A stretch of DNA of 64,000 nucleotides from JBBSOK01 sp965219125 (GCA_965219125.1 CBDCMO010000001.1:1-64000), one strand, 5' to 3'; shown: positions 1-12,702, numbered from the stretch's first letter. The notes: generated by a model from the sequence alone, not told the origin. Program-made: numbers and translations.

Positions 1-111
1 AGAGTGAGAGTCAGATCGAGATGAGTGGAGTGGCTGATTGATTGGTTGGGAATTTGGAAAGAGAGGAAGGCAGTGAGGTTGCCTAGATGGATGGGTTGCG
101 TAAGGTAGGGC

Positions 112-137
112 TGGATGGATGGATGGATGGGTGGGTA
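112..137. repeat. GATG microsatellite
   Basis: A short run of GGAT/GATG units merging into GGGT units. Similar simple repeats recur in the left fungal arm, for example an ATGA run at about 4,195-4,222. Confidence 0.7.
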
Positions 138-643
138 AGGTGCTGACTGATGGACGTGGAAAGAGTCATTTCTTGGGGAGTTGCTACGTGTCGGGCTGAA
201 GAAAGAGGGAGGGAGGAATATAAGAACGACTTCGACCTGATTTCTGCGTGACGATGCACAAGCAAGGATAGCTCATTTCTGCAATCGCTATGGTCGAGGC
301 CCATACAAGATCAAGAACGCGTTGGCCGATTGAAGGAGTCTCAAGAAGTTCATGACAACTCTGCAAGCACCACATATGAAGCGTCAAGTCAATTACAATC
401 AGGTAAATATCCTCTTCTCTCAATTATCTCACAAAGGAGCTCATATCCGTACAGAAGTACATGTATACTCTATCTCAGAGTCACCACCCCGTTGTCCCAA
501 CCGAAGTCCAATCCTCAATCGATACGCCATACGACATCAAAGAGTGTATTCCTCCACTCCCACCAAATCATCACCAGCAGGAAATATACACCTCGAACAC
601 CAAATACCTATCCTGTCTCATATTCCCATCAAAGCACATCACA

Positions 644-2962
644 TCACGCACCCATGCCACATTCATCAACCTGCAAATTATTCACATGATACGTCTCCCA
701 ATTCAAGAAATCACCCAGATCATGTCCGAGATTAAAGCCCATCGGCACAACAGGCAATTCCGCAGCGCCCCCCTCCTTCTCCATATTCAGCATCTCACCG
801 AAATCGATCATCGGACTGGGAGGCAGCGAGTCGGAGCTCATACTCAGATTCCGGGAATGTCGACTCGGATCGACCAGGTTTTCCTGCCAGACTAAGACGT
901 ATTTGTCTTTGTGGTACTCGAATTGCCACTGTCCGCCGCGGAACTCGAGACTGCTTTTGCGGGGCTGGAATTGCGAACTCCGCAGGTCACGAGGTCGACG
1001 ACGTTCTTTGGATGGTGGTGTCAGTTGGATGCTTCGCCTCGCGCTCCTGCCCTTCTCCGCGTCTCGAGAATTTCGGATCTCGTCTGCGTTGATCCCGATC
1101 TCGACTTTCATCTTCTTCCTCCGTGGTGCTTGCACCATGCCTCCGATTCCCATGTCGAATCCGGCCCACCAGTCAAGCAAATCGTCCATCTCGTCTTCTT
1201 CTGTCTCCCAGATGTCGGTGTCGTCTAAAGTCCCGGCGATGGCGACCTGGAAGGCGGTCCAATCAAGCGCATCTTCTTCAGCAACGGAATCGTGCGTGGG
1301 CTCGGAGCGGGAGATGCGGATGGGACCGTTTTGGAAGGGGAAGGGAGATACCAGTGAGAAGGTCGTGGAGGGCAGGTCGATAAACTCTGAGGAAGGCATG
1401 TCGGGTGACTTGGTCCAGGTGCCGAAGGTGGGTTGAGGTGTCATAGCGAAGGGTGAGACTTCGGGGATGGTAGGTAGGAAGGTGGGACTGAGCTTCGTGG
1501 GACTGGGTTTCGGAGTGGAGACTCGAGGTGGGCAGGGGAAAGACATTCCTTTGATGGCTAGGCCTTCTGCGTCTTTGTCCTCTTCTGCTGCAATTTCCTC
1601 GGTTTCCTCATCCTCTGCACGTACTGGCTTGGCTTGTTGAATCTGCTCCTTGCTCTTCGGAGGTACCTGTGGTGGCACAACTGGTGGAAGTAGGTCCGGA
1701 CTTGGAAGCAGAGAAGGCTTGGGCGATCCAATCTCCTCAAGCTGAACTCCGTCCTTCGTCGGGATGCCATCATCACTACTGTGCGCAGACTCCTCTGAAG
1801 ACCTGTATTTGTCCTTACCCATGTCCTTCTTGATCTGCTCAAGCCTCTCAGGCGTCAACATCTCCTCTACATCCTGCTTGAACAGCTTTCCGCTGAACAC
1901 CTCAGCCATATTGGCCGTCATCTCCGTCAGGGTCCATCTTGGATGATGCTCCCTTGTCGTAGGTGATTTTATTGACGGAGACAACTTCTTCGCCGTCTTA
2001 TCAAGCAGCACAAGCTTCTTCTTCTCATGTTTCTTTCTTGACGTTGGACTCTTCAAGGAAATGGGTGATTTGAGCGCTGGCGACTTCAACGCCGGAGGTA
2101 CGACAGTATTCGAAGTGGGTATGACAATCGGCGAACGAATAGGCGGAGGTGGAGCACCTACAGCTTTTCGAGTGGTACTCTTCGTCAACGAGCTCCGTCG
2201 AGGTTGTTGTGGGTCGTCCCTTGCCGCATTCCAGTCGTTGGTCACTGCCTTCGCGTCGGCTAGAGCGCTCCCCACAGCTTGAAAGGCAGCATCCGTCTCA
2301 CGAATCAATTGCTCCACATTGTTAGACAAGTGCTCCAACTCCACATCTTCGGCCTTCCCGTTATCATCATCCACAACGTTGTATAGCAACGCCTCAACCT
2401 CGGCAAGAGGTTGGTCCATGATGGCCTCGATATCGGCCCGTGAGCCGCTTGAAGCCGGTGAGTGACCCCTCACCACCATGCTGCCGTCGACATTGGCCGT
2501 CGGTGCTGTTGTTCGTGATGCATTGGCATTCTCTTGAAAGATCAACCTCCACGTCTCTGCATCGCCAAAGAGCTTCATAGGCGATAAAGGTGGGATGATA
2601 TGAGCATCCGAGGACGACTTCGGTCGGTCAGACAAAGAATCGCAGGCATGTTCGACCGAGTCCTGATGGGTACCACAATCGCAACTGCACAAAGAACTCT
2701 CGGAAGATCTCGACGTCCTGTTGGCTGCAGAGCATTGCGGAGAGTCGAGTGCGGCGACGATGTTGTCATGGCGATTAACCGCCGAGAAGACTGAACTCTG
2801 CGACAACCACGACGAGTCCCTTCGATGACTGCTGGTGGAAGTGGGTGAGAATGTCTGTTCCGTTGGACTCTCCTCCGTTGATCCCTTTCGAGCTTCCTCA
2901 AATGTACCGCTCTTCTGCGAGATCAATTGCTTGAAGCGCGTGCCCGTCTTCTGGAGAAACAT
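644..2962 (-). CDS. Large disordered fungal protein, function unknown
   Basis: This is an uninterrupted 772-codon frame. The frame stays open a further 24 codons upstream, but only from a TTG, so I start at the first ATG (2962); an upstream exon is possible. The protein is rich in Ser, Pro, Lys and acidic residues. It has short SPxxLKSPxS-like proline/serine repeats (around residues 290-340), a Gln/Lys/Glu-rich middle, and a more ordered C-terminal part with many Trp residues (DLLDWWAGFDMG; later QWQFEYHKDKYVLVWQEN). The Trp-rich end looks like the conserved part, which would suit a scaffold or regulatory protein, but I recognise no domain. Codon use is GC-rich and unlike the A/T blocks to the right. 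The frame is well supported; the function is not. Confidence 0.7.
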   Translation of the reverse strand: MFLQKTGTRFKQLISQKSGTFEEARKGSTEESPTEQTFSPTSTSSHRRDSSWLSQSSVFSAVNRHDNIVAALDSPQCSAANRTSRSSESSLCSCDCGTHQDSVEHACDSLSDRPKSSSDAHIIPPLSPMKLFGDAETWRLIFQENANASRTTAPTANVDGSMVVRGHSPASSGSRADIEAIMDQPLAEVEALLYNVVDDDNGKAEDVELEHLSNNVEQLIRETDAAFQAVGSALADAKAVTNDWNAARDDPQQPRRSSLTKSTTRKAVGAPPPPIRSPIVIPTSNTVVPPALKSPALKSPISLKSPTSRKKHEKKKLVLLDKTAKKLSPSIKSPTTREHHPRWTLTEMTANMAEVFSGKLFKQDVEEMLTPERLEQIKKDMGKDKYRSSEESAHSSDDGIPTKDGVQLEEIGSPKPSLLPSPDLLPPVVPPQVPPKSKEQIQQAKPVRAEDEETEEIAAEEDKDAEGLAIKGMSFPCPPRVSTPKPSPTKLSPTFLPTIPEVSPFAMTPQPTFGTWTKSPDMPSSEFIDLPSTTFSLVSPFPFQNGPIRISRSEPTHDSVAEEDALDWTAFQVAIAGTLDDTDIWETEEDEMDDLLDWWAGFDMGIGGMVQAPRRKKMKVEIGINADEIRNSRDAEKGRSARRSIQLTPPSKERRRPRDLRSSQFQPRKSSLEFRGGQWQFEYHKDKYVLVWQENLVDPSRHSRNLSMSSDSLPPSPMIDFGEMLNMEKEGGAAELPVVPMGFNLGHDLGDFLNWETYHVNNLQVDECGMGA

Positions 2963-3034
2963 GTTGGGCGGCGGTAGCTGCACAGCGCGTCTGCGTCTAT
3001 ACGGGGATGTGTGATGCAATTGCTCTGTAGACAA

Positions 3035-6000
3035 CTTCTAACACAATTGCAACTCAATACAACAAAATACTCAGAGCTTCCATTCGAATCGTGCAGTAGC
3101 ATAACATTGCACGCTCAACGATATGTTTGCGTCGGTGTAGGTGTATGTATGTGTAGGTAGGTGAAGGATCCGAGCACGAGGGGGCAGCAAAGGAAAGAAG
3201 GTAATTATTGCAAAGTAGGGCACACCGCGATATGGGGGACATGTGGTCCTTGCGGCACAGGAAGCTTTTCCTGTGCCATGCCCATCTCTCTCCTACGGTA
3301 GAGTAGATAGAGCCTTGTTACTTTGCACCAGCACCAGCACCAGCACCAGCACCAGCACCCGCACCCAGACGGGCAAAATAGGTACGGAGTACGGGGATAG
3401 GAAAACAATAAGCGCGTCTAGCTTGATCTAGTCTAGTCATTGCTTTGCTGACGATTATGCCTGTTATTATGATTATGATTATTATTAGGAGGAAGCTTAA
3501 TGCTGGAGTGATCCATTCGTTGACGCGGTTACTACTCTCTGCATGCACTGCGCATACGGAGTATGTCAGACACTCACTTTCTTTTCTCTCGTTTCTTTGC
3601 CTTTCATCCTTCGCTGTTGATGGTCCATCCATGGTCCATCACACAGCAGATCCAGAACCGTGTCCAAACAGAGGCAAGAGAGGTGCCTGTGACCCGAAGG
3701 CCCCATTGTGGCGGCAGGCGGCAAAGGCGAGCCTAGAGCCCCACCAGCCCTGATCCAACATGTCCGGCTTCCATTGGCTCGACCTGGCTAGCCTGGGTGC
3801 TAGACGGAGTTGCCCCTCTCTGCCAGACGCTAAGTCCAGAGTAGTTTAGCGGTACCGGTCAGAAGGGACCCCAAGTTTTGCAACCCCCACCATCGCTAGC
3901 GATGGAGTAGAGTAGTCGGATGTGCACACCAACAAGGGACAATTGCCGATATCGCCGATGCAGTTGAATCTGCGGCTGCGCCTGACAGCCCACCACTACG
4001 GACTCACGGAGTAACCACCAGCCACCCCTCAGCGTCTATTCTATGCCTGCAAGAGTCAAGCTGAACAAATTGGACCGAAGAAAGCCTTGGAACTTACCTT
4101 AAGGCTTAATTTGGGAATCCAAGAGGATGGAACGAGAGGCGATGGGAGGGAATCTTTTTGCTCCTTCCCTTTCGTCTCTAAATATCCAGAGTTCAATGAA
4201 TGGATGAATGAATGAATGAATGACTTGAGCTCTTTGCACTTTCTTTCCGCTTCCCTGTCTCCCATGCGGAGCTTCCCCATACCAATGTCATACAGCACTG
4301 CCCCAAGTCCTCACTACCACTCTGCACGCAACACAACGTCTGTCTATCGATCTCCACAAGCCCATCACGCCGCCTATCGCGACCGTCTGCTCCTCCTCCT
4401 TCATCAATTGCAATAACGACTATTGAAAGATCCCTATCCTCCTCGGTTCCTCCCCCAAAACCGTTGACGCGCTGCATATGCAGGACTCGCGTTTTCAATC
4501 TGGGTTCTTACCATGCTGGAGTACCTACATCCAGCAAGCACCTTGCAGTGGTGGCCCAAATCTCGATGCTGCAGGTAGGTCTGCAGGATGGGGTCGAGGG
4601 GACGTGGGGAAGTGGGAATTTCCCTTCTCGCGTGATGCGCGTGGGGAAGTCGTGGAATTGGCAATATACCACCGTAAGAACCGTGAGTGGGTTAGTCGTA
4701 TTGAAGTGTTTTTTCCCAGGTCGCGTATGTGATACCAAAGCCAATTACGCTGCAAGCACGAAGGTGGATTATTAGAACGAGGGCTGGTTATTAAATCACC
4801 GACTCGTTCTCGTGGTAGGCACTGCACTGCACCTCACTGCTCTCCTTCCTGCCCCCAAGATCGCGGCTCCATCTCATGCTCCAACCGATCGATTTCATTT
4901 GCTGCCTACGCAATCGTTAGAATCAGCTCAGCATCATCAATAATAGACGCTTGTCATCCTCGATCTCACTCCAAGCGTCTACCAAACTACCAACACTGAG
5001 TAGTAGGGTATGACATCAGCCCCTCCTCCTCCTCATCACTCTCTTCCCCTCTCCCACCAAACCAACGCCAATGTCATCAGTGGAAGCAACCAACGTGACC
5101 TAGGATACCACAACCCAACTGGTCCGATCAGCGCAAACAGTGGCATGCGAGATGCAGGAGCTTGCGCAAAAGGCTCAAGTGGGCATTTTGCGGCGCGGCT
5201 ATGTTGGTTGAGGTGGTTACTTTGTCATTACTGTTACCTCATGCCAATCTTCTCCGGTTGTTTCTGCAAATTGCCTTTTGCGGCCTTCCTGATTTGTCCG
5301 GTTCTTACTCTTAACATTCTACCGGTTGGTCTTTACCGTACAACTAGAGTATAGGATGGAGGAATCTCACGAGTCAGCACGAGAGCGAGCTTTTGAGGAT
5401 TCTCGGAGTCTGCTACTTCGCCGTGAAGGACTGACTGGAGGCATAAAGAGTTATGATGGGTGGTGGTATTTATAACCCACTCTGCCCTCTTCTTCCCTCC
5501 CACCTTTCAACCCAAGCTCAATGGATCTTCATCTCCCCCATTAATTATTATATCATTTAGGGATCGAGTTCTGCATGCACAGTCAGAGAAGCCTGACATT
5601 TCCCCCTCGGAAGTAAACACGCCCAACTAGAAGTTAGTCTAGACGGTCATCTAGACGGGCTTAGAAGAGCTATCGTAAGGTAACTAGATTGACGGATATT
5701 CCCTTACCTTGCCACCCACCCACCCCGACCAAAGCGTGGGGAGCGAACTCGGAAGTCTACAGGTAGTTGGATCAAACCACAGACGGTTCGAGGACCGTTC
5801 GGAGACGGTGCGGTGTTGGGATGCGGAGAAAGATGATCGGTGCACGGCCTAGAGGACGGGTGTGTTCACTGCCACGAGCTGATCGACGGGGATGGTGTTC
5901 AAGTTTCAACGGTCTGAAAGTATGGTGCCTGCGCAGCCGTTCTTGTGGGACACCTTCAAGGCTGGAGCTTGAATGGGTGGGTGGTACGAAGTGGGTTGAC

Positions 6001-8790
6001 AAATCGTGGCTACGGAGTTCAGGTCGTACAGAGTCGGGCTCTGTCGCCGATGATAAATATTGACCTTACCAAAGACTAGGTCAGGAGACTCGTCGTACCT
6101 GCGCAGGCACGCAGCGAACCCTTCGTCTGTGCGAGGTACGACGATGTTGTGCAGCAGTCGAGGGATGGAGACGATGGATGACTGTACCTGCATAACGTCT
6201 GTTCGCTTACACTCGTCTACGGTGCTATCTATAATAAGTATCTGAGGTGATTATTTTGATCAGATCCCCTGCACACTCCCCTTAGGTTCGTTCCTTCTTC
6301 TCCTCCATCCGAACGACCCATATCCATGACTCTCATACCCCCATCCATCCCGCTTCTCGTCACCTCCACTTCTTAGCAAGAGCCGACGTCGGTACTGCTT
6401 GTGATTCCTAGCTGCATCCGCTGTTCACTACCCGCAAGGCACTGAGACGCTAAACGCGGTGCTAGGGAAATGGATGAGTAGACAGCAGCGAGGCTGTAGA
6501 TAGATCTTACGGGTTGCATTTCGTCTATTTGTCAATTCAATTGCACATCGGTGAAATATTCAAATTCCAAAACAATGAAGCAAAAGCTGAAATAACTCCT
6601 TACAGCAGATGAACATTAATAAACAGCAACCAACCCAGCCCAACATAAAAGCTCACGCAGCTCCACTCCATCCATTCATCCATTCATCCTCCCACCAACC
6701 TCTCATCCCCCAAACCCGGCATCCCCAATTCGAATTCCTTTCCAAAGCCCCCTTCCCTTCCCTTCCCTTTCCCCTCCTCCCCCCCAAAAAGATGAAAGAC
6801 GAAGAGAGAACAAGAACAGGTAGGTAGGTCAACGTACAACAACCCACCCAGCCCAGCCCAGCCAAGCCAGGCCTCGCCACTTCCTCCAGTGGCCCAGGAA
6901 TGTAAGGTAAGCAGAAGCAGAGGAGCAGCATGCACGCAAGTAGGTAAGCGCAGTTCGAACTACTAAGGTACTGTCCCACCTACTTCGTACTGTTGGGGGG
7001 AGTGGGGGTTGCGCCGCAATGTGGACTTTTGGTACTGGCGGTCGTGGGTGTGGACGAGGCTTGGAGGATTGGATCTCAGATTCGATGGGAAGGAGGGAGA
7101 GGAGAGGAGAGGTACTGGAGATGGGATGATTTGTGAATTATGACGTTTGGAAAGAGTTGAGGGAGGAAGTTAAGGAATTATGGTGTTTGTCTTTATAGTG
7201 TGTGGTGTATAGACGATTGACGATCTTTTTTCTGCTCGTAATATACTTGAGCATCATTTGCTCGTACAGTAGACTCAACAGCACCAGCCATCGGGAAGAA
7301 CCAGAACCCCTTCAAACACCTTGGCGCCTCTCCATCTGACTCACAGCTTGCTTGAAAACAGCATCCAAACCCGCCACAGACCAGATTCATCCCTCTCTCC
7401 CCCTCCTCTCCTGCCTAATCCATTCTTCCCTCTCCAATCTCCATGCCTTACCTTCCCAAACCCCACAAGCTTCACAAAACCCCCATAAGGCTCGCCCTTG
7501 CCCTTGCCCAAATTCAAGTCCGAGCCTCAACCCATCAACATCAACCCCAGCACATCAAAACCCCCACGCACGTGTCTTCACACCAAGTAAGTATACGGCC
7601 AGTGGCGAGGAAGACGTCCGAACGTGGGACGGAAAGAGAGCATTTTTGTGCTGCAGTACCAAAAACATGCTATGTTGGGATGAGATGGGATGATCTTTGA
7701 CTTGTGGGATGTGTTGATGGGGCTGAGTGGGCTTTGTCTGTTTTTGTTGGGTGAGGTGAAGTGAAGTGAAGGGAAGGGAAGGAAGGGAAATGTGATGGAT
7801 GGGGTTTGGGTGGGTCGGGGATGCAGCGGGTGAGGGCGCGGGCCGCTGGTGGGTACTTGGCTGGGCTTTCTGGGACGGGTTTGAAGTCGGATGGGTTGGG
7901 AGGGTGGATGGCGAATATCTCTGGGGACAGGGGTGTGGGGTGGAGAAGGATTGATGTAGGTGTTGAGATGTCCGAGGTTGTCCGGAAAGCCGAGCTCGGG
8001 TTCTTGTGCTCTCATCTGGTTCGCGTAGGATGAGGAAGGCAGATATCATTGTAGCGCCTTCAAATTTCCTGCCTTTTCGATCGGAGTTCCTTCGGGGATG
8101 CCATCGAAAGTTAGCTGGCTCTTTCGAGGTCGTTGTTCTCTTCGCTCGTGTATGAAATTACGAGATATGGTAGTATCAGTATAGGATCTTGGCTAGCTGT
8201 CGTAGAGTCCAGGAGCTTCAATATTCGAAATCCGCTATTGATGTCAACAAACTAATTCCTTGTCAGCAAATATCCTTTCAGCCTCTCTTGAAAAATGGTG
8301 ATGAGATATCCCTTCCAGATTGCCAAAGCTCTGGTTTCGGAATGTTGAAAAACTGTTAAGTGGCAGCCTACGGTATAACAGGCAGATACATCTAGCTCCC
8401 CTTTCTTGACAGTAGGAGCCGAGGCCAGGTCGCTTTGAAAGTGACTGGTTTTCCGCACAAAGTGGCGATGGTTCCGATGGGACTAGGCTGCAAGCTTAGA
8501 TGTGTTGTGCAGTTCGATGACTAGATCAATTTACCACCTGCGTGAGTCAAAGGAAACACACATCACCCGTCAGGTCCTCAAAGTCAGCCTTTAAGATTGA
8601 TCCAAGGCTGGTATCTATCTCTCTGATGATGACGAGCCCCGAACATGAGCGTTGTAATCACGGACAGATGTAGGAGATGGCCTTTGCAGCCCACGGGGCA
8701 TGGAACTGCATAGCTCCTTTCATATGCGAGTCATGTATCTGAGGATGTGTACGAAATATCATCTTGGTTCTGACGCGATATAGTTGGAGA
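3035..8790. other. Long fungal intergenic region, no supported gene
   Basis: I find no reading frame with convincing codon use, no conserved motif and no tRNA-like arm. The sequence is mixed GC with pyrimidine-rich tracts, CT/CCTC runs and short simple repeats. A palindromic TCTAGACGG word occurs twice at about 5,637-5,660. Proline/histidine-rich frames at 7.5-8.05 kb reflect the CCA/CAC/TCC composition. The left part must hold the promoter of the gene that starts at 2962. Confidence 0.5.
3326..3360. repeat. CCAGCA hexamer microsatellite
   Basis: About five to six perfect tandem CACCAG units ending in CACCCGCACC. It lies in intergenic DNA upstream of the gene that starts at 2962. Confidence 0.85.
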
Positions 8791-8791
8791 T

Positions 8792-9150
8792 TGATGTCGA
8801 CCGTTAAGGGCATTTGGCCGGATCCAGATGTGCAACAAAACTCTAGATGAGAGGCTACCATTGACGGAAAGTTAGGTAATGCCGAAAAGTGAGACGTGCA
8901 ACAAGACAGAGTGCCCAGGCTGATGTCGACCGTTAAGGGCGTTCGGCCGGGTCAGATGTGCAACAAAACTCTATATGAGAGGCTGCCGTCGGCGGAAAGT
9001 CAGCAACGGTCGAGATGTGAGACGTGCAACAAGACAGGCCAAGGCTGATGTCGACCGTTGGCGACATAAGTCGCGACTGAGATGTGCAACAAAACTTGAC
9101 TTACGGCCGATAGTCGATTATTGTCGGGACTGAGATGTGCAACAAACCCA
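8792..9150. repeat. Tandem repeat of about 127 bp with GTGCAAC core
   Basis: The word TGATGTCGACCGTT starts at 8792, 8921 and 9046, giving periods of 129 and 125 bp and about 2.5 imperfect units. Each unit contains GATGTGCAACAAAAC (8827, 8955, 9081; a further partial copy at 9133) and, in the first two, GACGTGCAACAAGACAG (8893, 9021). No protein frame runs through the array. The same GATGTGCAACAAA core recurs at 29.8-30.6 kb, so this is part of a dispersed fungal repeat family. Confidence 0.8.
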
Positions 9151-11159
9151 AGTGGTCCTGCCCTGAGAAGCTTGAGGGAAACGGGAAGAGTTGCCATTCG
9201 CAAGAGGATAATATGTCGCTTTGCACAGCATGTACATGTTCGAAACCCATCTGAGTAGCAACTCAGCTCTACTACCATATGGAACTAGTAGAAGCGGAGG
9301 TATACTGAAATTCGAACGCATCGTATTCAGTAACGACGTTTTCTGGCAAATAGTCAAATCATGAACGTGTCATTATTGCTAGCCCTTGTTGACAATTCGT
9401 GTGCTCAAGTACCAATCTGGCTCGCCAGAACCTTGAGTCAGTCGACAAACACCGTCAGGCCTAACACTGTGACGTAGCTCGAATGTTTGTATCTTAGCCT
9501 TGCCAAGTTCTGATACATAGTCAAAGGAAGGTGACGACTCTAGACCTTCTCAAGTGTTGATAATAGTTCAAGTGCTCTCACGAAATGGTATTTCTGGATA
9601 GCGATGGTCACATGAGAAACGCATGATCAGTTCATCTTCTGCCTTCCACCTAGCTTGTGCTAATGAAAGTAATGCTCATGAAGCAGATACTTCTCAGGCT
9701 GTCTGGCTTGGAGAAGCTATCCTTACATGTGAAGATGACTGCAAGCAGCTTGATCGCCACAGCATCCCGTCTACTCATCTCCGACGCACCATATAGGCGG
9801 CCAATCCGAAATCGAGCAGGGGAAAGCCCATGCAACGGAGTGTACGAAGCGGACGAGACACCATGCTACACGATGTGAAAAAGCCAGTCACATGATATGA
9901 ATTTCTCGCAACTACAAAGCACTCCAACTGACATACGATATGGAGTAGGAAGACTCACATGGCACGTCCATTGTTGTAATCATCAAAATCATCGAAGATA
10001 GGAGCTAGCAAATCATGTTCTTGAGACAATAGCAAGAACGTCGCGCATACAATATCAAAGGCTTCCATCAGAAACTTTCCTGACTGCTATCGATGTATAA
10101 TTTGGCTGCGTGAAGCACACTTACCACAAAGGCTTGGAGGTAGCAAGAGGCGCTAGGCTCAGATTGTATGCACCATTCAAAGGCTCTGGAAAAGCTAGAA
10201 ACGAAAGCTCTGCTTGTGTCCTCGACACCAAAAACATCATCACGTCCATATTGACCGACGCCAACAGAATGGAAATAAGTCTGCAAACGATATGAGAATC
10301 CAATAAGCCACGAAACTGGCTACATGACTGGTCGATCAAGATAGAGGTTGTAAGACTATGAATGCATGGCACTCGAAACGCCCAGAAATGACCAATAGAC
10401 AGAAATCGATTGACGTAAATACAATTCAGAGTATTCTTGGTTCCCAACATATTGATGGAGTCCCATTTGACATCTCCCTTCCAGCTGAGATGATGTTCTA
10501 AATCTGGCATAGCAGCTCGCTTAATCGTGGGTAGTATGTTGATGCGCTTCCGTCAGCCAATGAAAGCGGGGTATCAGATCTGCCCGCTGCACCTACACTT
10601 TAAAACACCACCCCCCTCCCTTCTTCTCCATCCCTCTTACACACTCTCCTCATGGTGTGCAATCCATCAAAAAGTCCATATTGATCATCATCGACCATCT
10701 TGAAATTCATCATAAGGCCTCAGGACCACTTGACTGAGTCTTATCAGGACTTATATATTGGTACCCTCGATCCTGGCCTCGTCATCATCGACTGACCCCT
10801 CAGTGTGGGTTGGCCACACATACTCAGCAACCACCACCACTTTATCATCATCACGCATGAGACCTCATCGTTTGTGCATCGCATCCTTTCAAAGGGCTTT
10901 CATCGGGAGTCTACCCAGGTACCCTCCACTTGGTGAGGCTTTCCCTGGTTCACCGCCCACTTCAGATTCGGCCAAAGCCCTGAGTCATCAATTATCATCA
11001 ACTCCCCGATCTTCTTCAGCCATTCCTCATCAGCACAATCATCTGAGCGAAGCTTGAGGCTACAACACATCAACATCATCAAAACATATATAACAACTCA
11101 GGCCAACCGGTCTCCGTTGACGATTACAGTACCAGAACACCGCTGAACTAGATAAGAGA
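9151..11159. other. Fungal intergenic DNA, nothing recognised
   Basis: Mixed-composition sequence. The several frames of 60-130 codons show no recognisable motif, no good fungal start or splice context and no shared orientation. A CATCAT-rich stretch at about 10,680-10,870 precedes the small gene at 11,160. Confidence 0.45.
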
Positions 11160-11918
11160 ATGACCTGGGCAACAGACTCCTGTGCCCCATCAAAGAGCAT
11201 AATGTCAACGTACATGCTCCACTCCTTTACTCTTAGACACCCAAGAGTTCATTGGGCTGCTGATGTTGTGGACAACGAGCACAACTCTCCTTTTAGTGAC
11301 AGGCTAGCGGGTCAAGATATCGATGACTACAAAGCCCAAGGCAAAATTTCTCAATATGACAAGCAAGCACACCGGGAAAACATCGGCTATAGAGCCAAAG
11401 GCAGGACTTCTCCACTTGGCAAGTTTGCGGACCGGGACAATATCGGCAGTAAAGCCAGCAGCAAGACTTCTCGACGAAACAGGCTAGCGTACCTAGATGC
11501 TGCTGGCTATAAAGCCAGAAAAGAGGAGTTCGACCAAGCTTCCCAACTTTCCAAAAACAAACATTCCATATCTTCATCCTCAACAAAGCCACGCCCTTCT
11601 GCAACCATGTCTTCATCAGACAGCGACAAAAAGAACACCACCAAGAAACATCACAAGTCATCTAAGAAACTCCAAATCGTCATTAAGTTGGAGACACCAC
11701 CTCAGGTACCTGACCCACCTTTTTTCAGAGCACCAACTCCACCACCAGCACCAAGACCAGCCAGGCTCCCAACCCCCGATCTCCCGGAGATCAGTCAAGA
11801 GATGAGCTTCTGTGATTGCTATGCCTGCTATCGGGCCTCTTTCGATAGCCAAGAGCGCACAACGACTTCCAGGATGGAGGCGCAACGTAGGATCTCCGGG
11901 CTAACTGTTGAGGCATAG
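11160..11918 (+). CDS. Small basic protein with four 20-residue repeats
   Basis: A 252-codon frame from the ATG at 11160, not a family I recognise. Residues about 45-125 contain four imperfect tandem repeats of about 20 residues, with pattern DxxAxxxNIGYxAxGxxS; YKAQGKIS, YRAKGRTS and SKASSKTS are equivalent segments. They reflect 60-bp repeats in the DNA. A Ser/Lys-rich linker follows, then a proline-rich stretch (APTPPPAPRPARLP) and a tail with CDCYACYRAS. No signal peptide or membrane segment is seen. The repeats and low complexity suggest a disordered, perhaps fast-evolving protein. A non-coding repeat cannot be excluded, although the frame stays open through all four units. Confidence 0.45.
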   Translation: MTWATDSCAPSKSIMSTYMLHSFTLRHPRVHWAADVVDNEHNSPFSDRLAGQDIDDYKAQGKISQYDKQAHRENIGYRAKGRTSPLGKFADRDNIGSKASSKTSRRNRLAYLDAAGYKARKEEFDQASQLSKNKHSISSSSTKPRPSATMSSSDSDKKNTTKKHHKSSKKLQIVIKLETPPQVPDPPFFRAPTPPPAPRPARLPTPDLPEISQEMSFCDCYACYRASFDSQERTTTSRMEAQRRISGLTVEA

Positions 11919-12702
11919 CTGACGATAACAGTACAAGCAGCCAGAAGCTACATGAACCTAGCAAGAGCGGAGGAGCAGATTGAGAATAAGACGGTAGGAG
12001 GTAGGAAGTAGCTTTATGATTAGTATGGTCGAAATAGGGTTTGGTATGCCTGTGGTACGTTTAAGACCCTCGTGCTATGACGCTATCTGACCAATTTCCA
12101 TAGGCTTGATTGATGACTGATGACGGATGGTTTTGCCTTTGAGTAACAGACATTCTTAGCGAGTAATATGCGTATGACCTTCGGGGATGGTGGGTTTGAC
12201 GGCAGAAACATGATATCGTTGTTCTTAGATAAAGCTGTACTGGATCCTGCTCTACCAATATATGCGTGGACTTCCAATGCGTTTCCCGGTCATAGTCGCT
12301 GAGTCGAAAACATCATGTCTTTGATGCAGCAAGAAGGTGAGATTCGATGATTTGTCGTAGCTTTGAGGTCTGCCACCAAGGTGGTAGATATGTACTTGTC
12401 CAGAGAAAATGCCAGGCCGGGAGGTGTTCATGGAGTTGGCAAACACGCCTCGAAGCAATAGACTGCTGGACGACGAACGGAGTCGAAATGATATGCTAAA
12501 GGCTGATAACGTAAAGGGTATTGCGCTTTCTCGAAAGGTCTTCGATGAGGTGAGGTCTTGGAGTGTAGTCGGGTCGGTGAAATGATTTCCCGCGTCTTGG
12601 TCTGAGGGAACGGGAGACAGGACTCCGATATCGCTCACTATAATCGTGCTACGCCCCCACTTTAGGTTCAGCTCGTTCCTCCCACCACCTAAAGTTGGTG
12701 CT
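11919..12702. other. Fungal spacer before the transposon block
   Basis: Ordinary-composition DNA. A 152-codon minus-strand frame (12252-12710) ends in the transposon boundary and shows no family motif, so I do not call it a gene. GC content collapses sharply at about 12,710. Confidence 0.4.

Noticed and set aside
5010..5354. 114-codon plus-strand frame with a hydrophobic end
   Set aside because: It has no family motif, the codon pattern is irregular and no introns or conserved context are visible. It looks like a chance frame.
7555..8049. Long proline/serine/histidine-rich frames on the minus strand (up to 164 codons)
   Set aside because: Two overlapping frames look equally open, as expected from CCA/CAC/TCC-rich DNA. 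No conserved motif, start context or splice pattern supports either.
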